This document shows positions 36,557 to 45,345 of a DNA stretch of 64,000 bases, piece by piece (position 1 is the first letter of the stretch; each line of letters opens with the position of its first letter). Origin of the DNA: Noviherbaspirillum massiliense JC206 (GTDB lineage: Bacteria; Pseudomonadota; Gammaproteobacteria; Burkholderiales; Burkholderiaceae_D). Under the pieces are notes generated by a model. It worked only from the letters and a program-made list of their open reading frames with translations. It did not search any database and was not told where the DNA came from. The translations under genes were made by a program, and so were the position numbers. The stretch spans positions 672,774 through 736,773 of the forward strand of contig NZ_HE978635.1 of NCBI RefSeq assembly GCF_000312045.1. Direction: 5' to 3'.

Positions 36557-37729
36557 TCAGGCTGGCACGCCTGCGCGCCGGCTCAATTCCGTTCCCGGAG
36601 CCCAGATGTATCCTGCCGCAACGATTTCGGTCGGCACGCCTTCCGAGTTCATGTAGTTGCGGAGATTGATGGATTCCTGGCTTTCCTGCGACTTGTTGAC
36701 ATACTGGGCCCCCTTCGAACGCAGGTCGACTTCGTTGTTCAGCGTCTGGCGCACGAAGTCGCGCTGGCTTTCGAACTTGATCGGTTCCGGCAGGGCAGCC
36801 GGGAACAGTTCCGCAGGATCGCGGCCCTCATATTTCTTGAACAGTTCCGCGACATGGTGGAAATGGCCGAGCTCGTAATCGAGGAAGCGCTCCCAGATTG
36901 CCTTCAGGCGCGGATTGCTCTCGTACTGTACGCAGCTGTAGTAGTTATAGGCCTCGACGGCCTCGTGCAGCAGCCATTTTTCGAGCAGCGACTCGCTCGG
37001 GTCGATCAGCGAGGCGTACTGGGTGACGTGCTGGTCTTCGATGGAGGCGATTTCCGCATAGAGCTGACGCGCCATCGGATCGGAAAACAGCGGCCCGATG
37101 TTCATGTAATAGTCGTGGGTCTGGAATTCGCTCGCCACGAGCGTCAGCGCATTGACCTTGGACATTGGTGCTGCGGTAGCGCGGTCATAGGGATTGCGAA
37201 CGTCATCGATGGGAGCACGATGCTGGATGATCGTCGGCCGCCCCGGCAGGATGTCGGTATAGCTCTGCGTGATGTTGTTCGGGTCCTTGCCTTCGAGGCG
37301 ATCGAGCATCGCCGAGTAGCGATACAGGTGGTCGAAATCTTCGAGCAAGCCGTAGCGGTAGGTCTGGGCGAGATAGGCGTCGGGTTCGTTCTGGGCGATG
37401 GACGCGGTGACTTCGATGGCGACCTGTTCATACGCAATGGTCGTCTCCAGCGGCGAGTGGTCCGGGCCGATCAGCCAGTTCACCATCGTCTGCTGGTGAT
37501 GCTCGCTGCGCTTGATGTTGGCCAGCGATACCCGCAAATCGCGATTCATCATGGTGGCCAGCGCCTGGAAACGGATTGCCTCGGTCTCGATCCCGTTCAT
37601 GAGGATCACGCGGACACGCGTGTATGCATCATCGTTGAGCTTGCTGATCGGCTTGTTGACCAGGTCGCGCCATGTATAGCGCTGTTGCTCGACCGGGACT
37701 CCCTTGGAGTCGAATAAGTTGAATGCCAT
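36557..37729 (-). CDS. Large ferritin-like diiron protein (first gene of pair)
   Basis: A 390-residue all-helical protein whose C-terminal half carries Glu201 (VASEFQTHDYY), Glu231-x-x-His234 (SIEDQHVTQYA), Glu259 (HEAVEAYNYY) and Glu286-x-x-His289 (DYELGHFHHVAE), a complete ferritin-like diiron ligand set. The N-terminal half (GIETEAIRFQ, KRSEHHQQTM, YEQVAIEVTAS, LLEDFDHLYRY) looks like a second, less canonical bundle, so the protein may be a tandem of two four-helix domains. It resembles conserved hypothetical proteins of Burkholderiales rather than a named enzyme. It is co-transcribed with the second ferritin-like gene. Confidence 0.72.
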   Translation of the reverse strand: MAFNLFDSKGVPVEQQRYTWRDLVNKPISKLNDDAYTRVRVILMNGIETEAIRFQALATMMNRDLRVSLANIKRSEHHQQTMVNWLIGPDHSPLETTIAYEQVAIEVTASIAQNEPDAYLAQTYRYGLLEDFDHLYRYSAMLDRLEGKDPNNITQSYTDILPGRPTIIQHRAPIDDVRNPYDRATAAPMSKVNALTLVASEFQTHDYYMNIGPLFSDPMARQLYAEIASIEDQHVTQYASLIDPSESLLEKWLLHEAVEAYNYYSCVQYESNPRLKAIWERFLDYELGHFHHVAELFKKYEGRDPAELFPAALPEPIKFESQRDFVRQTLNNEVDLRSKGAQYVNKSQESQESINLRNYMNSEGVPTEIVAAGYIWAPGTELSRRAGVPA

Positions 37730-38340
37730 TGCGTCTTCCTTTCACGAGGTGTGTGTACTGGTTCGGGACATATCCTGACGATCCTTCGCTGGCCCGGAAC
37801 ATTCGATGCTGTTCTGCACGCCGCGCTGTTTCAGCCACTTGCCCATTGCTATCGATCTGTCGCAAGGGCGACCAGCGCCTTGGTTTCTTGTGCATTCGCA
37901 ATGCGAAGAACAGCTCCCGCGTCCGTCACCATGTGGTTCAGATGATGTACAGCGTTGATAAAAGTTCCAACGCCGCCGCATTGCGAGTGTTTGCGGCAAC
38001 GGGAACTTTCGTGCCTGCAGATGGAAGATGCTGGCGTAGCCGGTCCTTATGCCTTTCCAGACGGGTTGCAGAATACGGAAAGCTTGCATGCAGACAGCAG
38101 CTCGGAACAAACTGCGGGAGGGCGAATCTTTCATCTGAATTCCCCTATACTCGTGGGGCTCGATCGACTGAGAGCCCATACAGTCAATTCATATAGTTCT
38201 TGAAGTCGCAGGATGCCAACTCTTTCCTATAAAAAAATCAAAACTGATGCCGACCAGCAGTTTTGCTCTGTCTCCAATCATGAATCTCCCGTTACCCTCC
38301 TGCCTGCATCCATCCGGGCAGCGAGCGGGCGGGGAGCTCC
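37730..38340. other. Divergent intergenic region, 611 bp
   Basis: Separates the leftward ferritin-like operon from the rightward MFS gene. Open frames on both strands are present but none shows family features or a good ribosome binding site. The right end is AT-rich and contains the 38231-38265 hairpin listed separately. Promoters of both flanking units must lie here; a TATAAA at 38228-38233 has only a poorly spaced -35 candidate (TTGAAG at 38200-38205, 22 nt away). Confidence 0.5.
38231..38265 (-). terminator. Minus-strand intrinsic terminator candidate
   Basis: CAAAACTG at 38239-38246 and CAGTTTTG at 38258-38265 form an 8-bp stem with an 11-nt loop. On the minus strand the stem is followed directly by ATTTTTTT (complement of 38231-38238). 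No minus-strand gene is known to its right, because the MFS gene there runs rightward, so the terminated transcript is unidentified. Confidence 0.55.
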
Positions 38341-39576
38341 GTGAGCCGCCTGATGAAGGGGACATTCCGTTCGCTGAGGAGCTACAACTATCGGATCTGG
38401 GCCGCCGGGGCACTGATATCCAATGTCGGAACGTGGATGCAGCGCACGGCGCAGGACTGGCTCGTGCTCACCCAGTTGACCAACGAAAATGCGACGGCGG
38501 TGGGCATCGTGATGTCCCTGCAGTTCGGACCGGCGCTGCTTCTGCTTCCCCTGACCGGATATGCCACCGACCATTTCGACCGGCGGAAGATCCTGTTCGT
38601 CACGCAGACATCCATGGGCGTGCTCGCCTTGGGCCTGGGCCTTCTCACGCTCTCAGGACACGCGCAACTGTGGCATGTTTATCTGTTCGCATTCCTGCTC
38701 GGAAGCGTCAGCGCGTTTGACGCCCCCGCGCGCCAGACCTTTGTGTCGGAACTCGTCGGCGAAGCCGACCTGACGAATGCAGTCGGCCTGAATTCGACCT
38801 CCTTCAACGCTGCGCGCATGATCGGCCCGGCCGTTGCCGGCCTGCTGATCGCGTCGACCGGCACCGGTTGGGTGTTCCTGATCAATGCGATTTCCTATGT
38901 CGCCGTGATTTGTTCGCTGTCGATGCTGCGCGTGGACCAGCTGCACGGGCGCGACCGGCGCGTAGGCATGCAGGGCGGGCTGCTGGCGGGATTCAGCTAT
39001 GTGCTGGGCAGGCCCGACCTCAAGGCCCTGCTGCTGATGCTGTTCCTGCTCGGGACCTTCGGCCTGAACTTCCCGATTTTCATCTCGACTATGTCCGTCA
39101 CCATCTTCCATGCCGGCGCCCGCGAATACGGCATCCTGACATCGGCCATGGCCATCGGCTCCGTCACCGGAGCGCTGCTGGCGGCGACACAGGCGAAGCC
39201 TCGCATTTCCCGGATCGCCGCCGCCGCAGCCATATTCGGCGTCGGCTGTGGCGTGGCGGCCATGGCGCCAGGCTATGGTTTTTTCGGCGCCGTACTCGTT
39301 GTCATCGGCGTCTCCGCTCAGACCTTCACCACCTCCATCAACAGCGTGGTGCAACTCTCCACCGAGGTGGGCATGCGCGGGCGGGTCATGGCCATTCTGC
39401 TTGCGATTCTCATGGGCGCCACGCCGCTCGGCGCACCCCTGGTCGGCTGGGTGGCCGACGTCTTCGGCCCGCGCTGGGCACTCGCGGTGGGTGCAGCATC
39501 GGGAATCGCCGCGGCAATCGTCGGCCTGCGCTACCTGCGCAGCCTGCGCCAGCCGGAAACCGAGGTGCAGCGCTAG
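38341..39576 (+). CDS. MFS transporter, EntS-like
   Basis: A 411-residue, 12-helix MFS protein. Its start, FRSLRSYNYRIWAAGALISNVGTWMQRTAQDWLVL, and the segments AFDAPARQTFVSELVG and NSTSFNAARMIGPAVAGLLI match the DHA3 / enterobactin exporter EntS-like branch. Such exporters carry siderophores, macrolides or other amphipathic compounds. No siderophore synthesis gene is adjacent. The GTG at 38341 follows GGGGAG closely; the ATG at 38353 is an alternative. Confidence 0.85.
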   Translation: MSRLMKGTFRSLRSYNYRIWAAGALISNVGTWMQRTAQDWLVLTQLTNENATAVGIVMSLQFGPALLLLPLTGYATDHFDRRKILFVTQTSMGVLALGLGLLTLSGHAQLWHVYLFAFLLGSVSAFDAPARQTFVSELVGEADLTNAVGLNSTSFNAARMIGPAVAGLLIASTGTGWVFLINAISYVAVICSLSMLRVDQLHGRDRRVGMQGGLLAGFSYVLGRPDLKALLLMLFLLGTFGLNFPIFISTMSVTIFHAGAREYGILTSAMAIGSVTGALLAATQAKPRISRIAAAAAIFGVGCGVAAMAPGYGFFGAVLVVIGVSAQTFTTSINSVVQLSTEVGMRGRVMAILLAILMGATPLGAPLVGWVADVFGPRWALAVGAASGIAAAIVGLRYLRSLRQPETEVQR

Positions 39577-39976
39577 TGACCCATCCCACAGGATTCTTCG
39601 TGGCGCCGCCGGTGGCATCCGGCGCCCCTGCATCCTGTACGCAAAGGCGAACGGACTTGCCCGCATGCGCGATCCGGGCTCCTGCCCGTCCAATCCATTA
39701 CAGCAACCAATCATGACCAAAATCAAAGGGGTTGCCTTCTACAAAGTATCTTTTCCGGAATATTTGTTAGGCTGAGAAAGATGCTTTCCCCTGTCGATCC
39801 AGTGGGCAGAGGCGGTTTCCATCGGAGAAGGGCGAAGTAGCAAAAATGGTTCTTGCCGCGCGGGCATTTCACTGGCGCGGCATTACCTGACGACATGGTT
39901 TTGCTTCAGCGAGAGCGGCCCGGCCCGAATTGGCCGGCTGCACCAGATTCCAAATTTCATAAAACAGGAGACAGGA
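39577..39976 (+). other. Intergenic region before the ABC-amidase operon
   Basis: 400 bp with no supported gene. A GC-rich inverted stretch around 39601-39627 may end the MFS transcript, though it has no T tract. Before the binding-protein gene there is a strong AGGAGA site (39968-39973). I looked for sigma-54 -24/-12 boxes, which would fit nitrogen control, and found no convincing one. Confidence 0.5.
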
Positions 39977-41188
39977 ATGAAACGGTTCGCTTTGCTCGCC
40001 CTATCCCCATTCATCATTGCCGCCAGCGGCGCGGCTTCCGCTGCGGAACCTATCGCCATCGGCGTCAGCATTGCCCAGTCCCCGCCGGGCTCGGTGGTCC
40101 AGGGCACGCAGGTCAAGGATGGCATCGAGATCGTCAAGGACATGATCAATGCTCAGGGAGGCGTGCTGGGACGCCAGATCAAGCTGGTCTATGAAGACAA
40201 TCAGGGCATTCCGGAAAAAGGCCGCGCCGCGACCGAGAAGCTGATCGCCAAGGACAAGGTGGTTGCGGTCACCGGCGGCCACCAGAGCTCGGTTTGCCTG
40301 GCCGAGATGGAAGTGGCGCATCGTGCCCATGTCCCCTACATCAATACCAATTGCTGGTCGGACGATATACGGAAGAAGGGTTATCCGGAAGTCTTCAATC
40401 CGTCCAACTACAACACCCGGGTGTCCACCGCCATGGCCGAGACCATCGCCGCCATGGGCGTCAAGCGTGTCGTGGCCTTTGCCGAAAACACCGACTACGG
40501 CATCGGGCAGGCCAAGCTGATGGCGGAGCTGATCAAGGCCAAGGCGCCCGGCGTCGACTTCAAATATGAAACACTCGACCGCGCCAGCAAGGATTTCACC
40601 CCGGCCATACTCGCCTTGCGCGCCAACCCGCCCGACATGGTGGTCAACATCATGCTGCCGCCAGCTGCCTACATCGTGATGAACCAGCTGTACGAACAGG
40701 GCGTGGCGCCGAGCGGGAAGACCTGGAGCTATGACGGTGCCGGCATCGCCGACTATCCGGACTTCTGGCAGAACGTGAAGGAAGCCGGCAAGTACATGGT
40801 GTCCTTCGGCCTGTACCACCCGAAGATGCCGATGCCGGAACTGGGCAAGCAAGTCGCGGCCGAGTACAAGAAGCGCACCAAGAATGAGCCCAACCGGCTG
40901 ATCTTCCAGGCCGCCGATTCGCTGCTCCTGGTCGTGGATGCGATCAAGCAGAGCAAAAGCACCGATCCGGCAACGCTCATCAAGACCATGCAGAACATGA
41001 CCTTCAGCGGCGCCCGCGGGACGTTCCAGTTTTCGAAAGAGCCGGGCTACAAGTTCCAGCAATGGGTCGACATTCCCTATGTGAATTACCAGCTCACAGC
41101 GGTGAACCAGCCGATCGCGGATTCCGTCCTGATCCAGGGGCCGGGCGAAAAGCTCGACCTGAAAAAGCTGGTCAAGCCAGGCCAGTAA
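39977..41188 (+). CDS. ABC transporter substrate-binding protein (LivJ/UrtA-like)
   Basis: A 403-residue periplasmic binding protein with a signal peptide (MKRFALLALSPFIIAASGAASA). It has the Leu/Ile/Val-binding fold: GVSIAQSPPGSVVQGTQVKDGIEI at the start, INAQGGVLGRQIKLVYEDNQG, VAVTGGHQSSVCLA and the Tyr-rich hinge VSFGLYHPKMPMPELG. It captures the operon's substrate for LivHMGF. With an amidase and ureidoglycolate lyase in the same operon, an amide or ureide is more likely than a branched-chain amino acid, which is inference. It leads the operon and has a good AGGAGA site. Confidence 0.9.
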   Translation: MKRFALLALSPFIIAASGAASAAEPIAIGVSIAQSPPGSVVQGTQVKDGIEIVKDMINAQGGVLGRQIKLVYEDNQGIPEKGRAATEKLIAKDKVVAVTGGHQSSVCLAEMEVAHRAHVPYINTNCWSDDIRKKGYPEVFNPSNYNTRVSTAMAETIAAMGVKRVVAFAENTDYGIGQAKLMAELIKAKAPGVDFKYETLDRASKDFTPAILALRANPPDMVVNIMLPPAAYIVMNQLYEQGVAPSGKTWSYDGAGIADYPDFWQNVKEAGKYMVSFGLYHPKMPMPELGKQVAAEYKKRTKNEPNRLIFQAADSLLLVVDAIKQSKSTDPATLIKTMQNMTFSGARGTFQFSKEPGYKFQQWVDIPYVNYQLTAVNQPIADSVLIQGPGEKLDLKKLVKPGQ

Positions 41189-41248
41189 TCTGTCCCGCAC
41201 TCCACCCATCCTCATCAGAGTTGGGTCTTATTCATACAGGGAGCCGCG

Positions 41249-42757
41249 ATGGAATCGCTGAAAGAGGTGCTGGCGGGTTTTGCCGCTTGGCTTGGCCACG
41301 ACCATGGCGACCGTGCCGGGGCGTGGATGGCACGGTTGCACATCAACCAGCCGGAGATCGACACGCTTCGGGCATTGCCGACACCGGCCTTGCCCGCCCA
41401 TGTTGCCGCACCAGCCGGGCTCGACGAGCCGGCCGGCACGGGTACGCCGGAGGAAAATACGGGAACCGGCCAGCTCGAGGCTGCATCGGCGCTTGCCCGT
41501 GCGCGCGAACATCCTGACTGGCATATCTTCACACGCCTGGCCGATGCGCCGCCGCAGGCCGCGCCCGGCTTCCTCGCAGGCATGCCGGTCGTCATCAAGG
41601 ACCTGATGACGGTACGCGGCTACCCGCTCACTTGCGGCAGCGGCTCGCAGGGGCAAGTGCAGGAGCAGGACGCCGAAGTGGTGGCGCGCATCCGGAAGGC
41701 AGGCGGTGCCATCATCGGCACGGCCAATCTGCATGAGCTGGCATACGGCATCACCAGCGACAATCCGCATTTCGGCCGGGTGCGCAATCCTGTTGCGCCG
41801 GAGCGCATCGCCGGCGGTTCCAGCGGCGGCACGGCCGCGGCGATCGCGGCGGGGATGGCAGTGGCGGGCGTCGGCACCGATACCGCGGGCTCGATCCGGA
41901 TTCCAGCGGCATGCTGCGGCGTGGTCGGCCTCAAGCCGAGTTACGACGTGCTGCCGCGCGCCGGCGTGGCCGATCTGGCACCGACCCTGGATCACGTCGG
42001 CCCGATGGCCGATACGGTCGAACACTGTGCCGCGCTGTTTGCCGCCATGCTTGGTCTGCCGGCAGTCCCGGCCTGGCGCCGTGACAATCTCTCTGGCCTG
42101 AGAATCGCCAGGCTCGGAGGCTACTTCGAGCACCCCCTGGACCCGCTGGTGGCGCAAGCGCTCGACGCTGTCATGCAGGCCGCAGCCAGGGATGGCGCAG
42201 CCTGCAGCGTGCGCGAGATTGAGGGCTGCGAGAATGCACCCGCAATCCAGTTCCATACCATCTGTGCCGAAGCGACGAACGCCAACTGGGAGCGCCTGCA
42301 GCAGACGCCCGAGAGCATCGGCGAAGACGTGCGGGTGCGCCTGGAGATCGGCCTGTTCCTGCCGGCACCGCTGTACGTCAAGGCGCAGCGCTTGCGGCGC
42401 CAGCTGGCCGAGCGCATGGAGGAGGTATTGCGCGAAGCCGACATCCTCATCTGCGCCACCCTGCGCGCGCCGGCTCCGCCGGTCGGCGCACCAACGGTCG
42501 CGATCGGAGACGTGAACTATCCGATGCACACCGCGGCCACCCAGCTTACCCTGCCCTTCAACCTGACCGGGCTGCCCGCGCTGTCATTGCCCTGGTCCCG
42601 CACCACGGATGGCGTGCCGGTCTGCATCCAGATCGTCGGGCGGCGCGGTGCCGACTGGCAGGTGCTGGCCGTCGCGCAGCGGCTGCAACAGCTGGCGCCG
42701 TGGCGCCGCGACGTTTCCACGATAGCGGCATCGGGAGAATCACATGCTCGCGGCTGA
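41249..42757 (+). CDS. Amidase-signature hydrolase
   Basis: A 502-residue amidase-signature enzyme. The catalytic triad is complete: Lys117 in GMPVVIKDL, cis-Ser191 in AGGSSGGTAAA, and nucleophile Ser215 in DTAGSIRIPAACCG, with the canonical 24-residue spacing. It hydrolyses a carbon-nitrogen amide bond. It resembles AtzE/AtzF and oxalurate amidohydrolase relatives more than GatA. About 100 residues precede the core, longer than usual, and the first 40 or so (FAAWLGHDHGDRAGAWMARL) might be a fused small helper domain. It sits between the binding protein and the ABC permease genes, and its end overlaps livH by 14 nt. Confidence 0.88.
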   Translation: MESLKEVLAGFAAWLGHDHGDRAGAWMARLHINQPEIDTLRALPTPALPAHVAAPAGLDEPAGTGTPEENTGTGQLEAASALARAREHPDWHIFTRLADAPPQAAPGFLAGMPVVIKDLMTVRGYPLTCGSGSQGQVQEQDAEVVARIRKAGGAIIGTANLHELAYGITSDNPHFGRVRNPVAPERIAGGSSGGTAAAIAAGMAVAGVGTDTAGSIRIPAACCGVVGLKPSYDVLPRAGVADLAPTLDHVGPMADTVEHCAALFAAMLGLPAVPAWRRDNLSGLRIARLGGYFEHPLDPLVAQALDAVMQAAARDGAACSVREIEGCENAPAIQFHTICAEATNANWERLQQTPESIGEDVRVRLEIGLFLPAPLYVKAQRLRRQLAERMEEVLREADILICATLRAPAPPVGAPTVAIGDVNYPMHTAATQLTLPFNLTGLPALSLPWSRTTDGVPVCIQIVGRRGADWQVLAVAQRLQQLAPWRRDVSTIAASGESHARG

Positions 42758-43634
42758 TCTTTTCATCAATGGCCTGATCATAGGCCTGTTCTATGCCTTG
42801 ATGGCGGTGGGCCTGTCCATGATTTTCGGCGTCCTGAAGATCGTGAACTTCGCCCATGGCGAGTTCTACATGGTCGGCGCCTATGCCTATGTGCTGATCT
42901 CCCTGAAGCTCGGCATCTCGCCCTGGATCGCGCTGGCGCTGGCGGCGGTCTGCGGCGCCGCGCTCGGCTGGCTGGTGGAGCGCCTGCTCATGCGCCCGCT
43001 GTATGCCGGGTACGGGAGCTGGAGCATCATGAAAGACGAGTATGCGGTCGTGGTGACCTTCGGCCTGTCGCTGCTGCTGATCAATCTGGTGGACAAGATC
43101 GTCGGCCCCTACCCTTACCGCGGGCCAAGCCTGATCGAAACTTCGCGCTTCGCGTTCGGGCCGGTCATGCTCAATGGTCAGAAGCTGATTGCCGCCTGCC
43201 TGTCCGCAGCCATTCTCATCGGCCTGGCGCTGTTCATCAAGCGCTCGCTGTGGGGCCGTCAGATCCAGGCGGTCGCGCAGAACCGGCTCGGCGCTTCGCT
43301 TGCCGGCATCGACGCCACCCGCGCCACCAGTCTGATCTTTGCGATATCCGGCCTGCTCGCGGCCCTGGCCGGCGGCTTGCTCGCGCCCATGATCAATCCC
43401 GCGCCGGACGTCGGCGCTTTCCCTGCCATCAAGTCCTACGTCATCGTGGTGCTGGGCGGCATGGGCTCGATCTGGGGCAGCATGGCGGCGGCGCTGGTGC
43501 TCGGCGTGCTCGAATCGTTTTTCGCGGTGTACGGATCGTATGACTATCGCGATGCATTCGGCCTGCTTATATTGATTCTTGTGCTGCTGTTCCGGCCCCA
43601 GGGACTGTTCGGCGAAAGGGGGCGCGAGGTATGA
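42744..43634 (+). CDS. livH: Branched-chain amino acid-type ABC permease LivH
   Basis: A 296-residue inner-membrane permease with about eight helices. The family signature GLIIGLFYALMAVGLSMIFGVLKIVNFAHGEFYM is split over the first two helices and the loop VAQNRLGASLAGIDATRATSLIFAISG is the ABC-interaction EAA-like region. It forms the translocation channel with LivM. Genes are packed: it overlaps the amidase upstream and livM downstream (ATGA). Confidence 0.92.
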   Translation: MLAADLFINGLIIGLFYALMAVGLSMIFGVLKIVNFAHGEFYMVGAYAYVLISLKLGISPWIALALAAVCGAALGWLVERLLMRPLYAGYGSWSIMKDEYAVVVTFGLSLLLINLVDKIVGPYPYRGPSLIETSRFAFGPVMLNGQKLIAACLSAAILIGLALFIKRSLWGRQIQAVAQNRLGASLAGIDATRATSLIFAISGLLAALAGGLLAPMINPAPDVGAFPAIKSYVIVVLGGMGSIWGSMAAALVLGVLESFFAVYGSYDYRDAFGLLILILVLLFRPQGLFGERGREV

Positions 43635-44626
43635 GCACGATACGCAATCTCTGGGCCAATCGCCTGCGCACTGATTTTCGCGCCGCGCTGGCAGTCCTGT
43701 TCCTGCTCGCGCTCGCGCCGCTGGTCGTGACGAACTCCTATACACAGGGCATCCTGGTCGTCAGCATGTATTTCGCCATGCTGTCGCTCGGATGGAACCT
43801 GCTGGCGGGCTTTACCGGCCAGTTCTCCCTGGCACCGGCAGCCTTCGCGATGCTGGGTGCGTACACGACGGCGCTGCTTGCGTATCACTGGAAGATAAAT
43901 CTTGCCATCGGCATACCGGCCGCCATCATTGCCACCGCCGTCATCGGCTGGGCGCTGGGCCGCATCGTCCTGCGCCTGAAGGGCCCCTACCTGGCGCTGA
44001 CCACCTTGTCCTTTGCCGAAATCGCGCGCGTGGTCATCGGTAACTCGCATGAATTCACGCGCGGCGACCAGGGCCTGAATGTGCCGACCCTGATGGATAG
44101 CCGGCTCGGGTATTACTACCTGTTCCTGGCGGTGCTGCTTGCCATGCTGCTCGGCCTGTACGCCTTGATGCGCAGCCGCGCCGGCCGTTTCCTGCTTGCC
44201 ATCCGCGATGATGAAATCGGCGCCGAAACCCGCGGCATCAACGTGGTGCGCTACAAGACGATGGCCTTTGCGCTCTCCTGCGCCATCTGCGGCTTGGCCG
44301 GCTCGCTCTACGGCACCTTCAGCCAGCTGGTCAGCCCGGAACTCGGACTGGTGCTGCAAACCGGCCTGGTCATTTCGATGGTGGTCATCGGGGGCATAGG
44401 CACGCTCACCGGGCCGCTCATCGGAGCGCTGCTGGTGTATGTCGCCTCCGAATGGCTGCGCGATGTCGGCAATATCCAGATGATCGTATTCGCATTCGCG
44501 GTGATCATCTTTGCCCGCTTCTTCCGCACCGGCTTGTGGGGGCTGGTGACTGACCGATGGTCCCGCGCGGCCGGCCGCAAGCCAGAGCCGCAGGTGGCGA
44601 AAAAAACGGCAGGAGACGCACGATGA
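43631..44626 (+). CDS. livM: Branched-chain amino acid-type ABC permease LivM
   Basis: A 331-residue membrane permease, partner of LivH. LGWNLLAGFTGQFSLAPAAFAMLGAYTTAL is the conserved first part and RDDEIGAETRGINVVRYKTMAFALSC is the cytosolic coupling loop, with the G-x-L-GT-x-GP motif (GGIGTLTGPLIGALL) near the end. It extends ~10 residues into a basic tail. It overlaps livG by four nt (ATGA). Confidence 0.92.
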   Translation: MSTIRNLWANRLRTDFRAALAVLFLLALAPLVVTNSYTQGILVVSMYFAMLSLGWNLLAGFTGQFSLAPAAFAMLGAYTTALLAYHWKINLAIGIPAAIIATAVIGWALGRIVLRLKGPYLALTTLSFAEIARVVIGNSHEFTRGDQGLNVPTLMDSRLGYYYLFLAVLLAMLLGLYALMRSRAGRFLLAIRDDEIGAETRGINVVRYKTMAFALSCAICGLAGSLYGTFSQLVSPELGLVLQTGLVISMVVIGGIGTLTGPLIGALLVYVASEWLRDVGNIQMIVFAFAVIIFARFFRTGLWGLVTDRWSRAAGRKPEPQVAKKTAGDAR

Positions 44627-45345
44627 CGCTCCTCAAGACACTCGGCCTGTCCAAGCACTTCGGCGGCGTGGCCGCGGTAGACCAGGTCGACATTTCGGTG
44701 AAGGCCGGCGAGATACTCGGGCTGGTCGGCCCCAACGGCTCGGGCAAGACCACCGTGCTGAACATGCTGTCGGGCTTCCTGGCACCCGATGCGGGGGAAG
44801 TCTGGTTTGCGGATGAGAACGTCACGCGCTTGTCGCCAGTGCAGCTGGCGCACCGCGGCCTGCTGCGCATGTTCCAGATGACGCGCGTCTTTCCCCGCAT
44901 CTCCTGCCTCGACAATCTCCTGGTGGCCGGCATGGCGATGGGCTTGCCGGAAAAGGAAGCAAACGGCCAGGCGAGCGCCCTGCTGGAAGAGCTGACCCTG
45001 ACGCCGGTGCAATACCTCGATGCCGGTTCCCTCTCCGGCGGGCAGCGCAAATTGCTCGAATTTGGCATGTGCTTCATCAAGCCGCCGCGCATTGCCCTGC
45101 TGGATGAACCGTTCGCAGCGGTGCATCCCGTCATGCGCGAAACCATGGCCGGCTTCATCCGGCGCCGCCATGCGCAAGGCCAGACCTTCATCCTGGTCAG
45201 CCATGACATGCCAATCGTGGTCGAACTGTGCCAGCGCGCGGTGTGCATGAACCTGGGGCGCGTGATCGCGGAGGGGCCGACTCGCACCGTGCTGGAAAGC
45301 GCGCCCGTCATCGAGGCTTATCTCGGGAGCACGAGCCATGCCTGA
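44623..45345 (+). CDS. livG: ABC transporter ATP-binding protein LivG
   Basis: A 240-residue ATPase beginning MTLLKTLGLSKHFGGVAAVD. Walker A is GPNGSGKTT, the signature motif is SLSGGQRKLLEFGMC, Walker B is RIALLDEPFA, and the switch His is in LVSHDM. In this branch LivG and LivF form a heterodimer that powers the LivHM channel. The frame is open upstream to 44557, but the ATG overlapping the livM stop is the natural start. Confidence 0.93.
   Translation: MTLLKTLGLSKHFGGVAAVDQVDISVKAGEILGLVGPNGSGKTTVLNMLSGFLAPDAGEVWFADENVTRLSPVQLAHRGLLRMFQMTRVFPRISCLDNLLVAGMAMGLPEKEANGQASALLEELTLTPVQYLDAGSLSGGQRKLLEFGMCFIKPPRIALLDEPFAAVHPVMRETMAGFIRRRHAQGQTFILVSHDMPIVVELCQRAVCMNLGRVIAEGPTRTVLESAPVIEAYLGSTSHA

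Noticed and set aside
37742-38179. A 145-codon minus-strand frame upstream of the ferritin-like operon
   Set aside because: No ribosome binding site, no recognisable motif, and it occupies the position where the operon promoter should be.
39577-39976. Possible sigma-54 promoter for the ABC-amidase operon
   Set aside because: GG-N10-GC combinations occur by chance in GC-rich DNA; none matches the fuller TGGCAC-N5-TTGC consensus.
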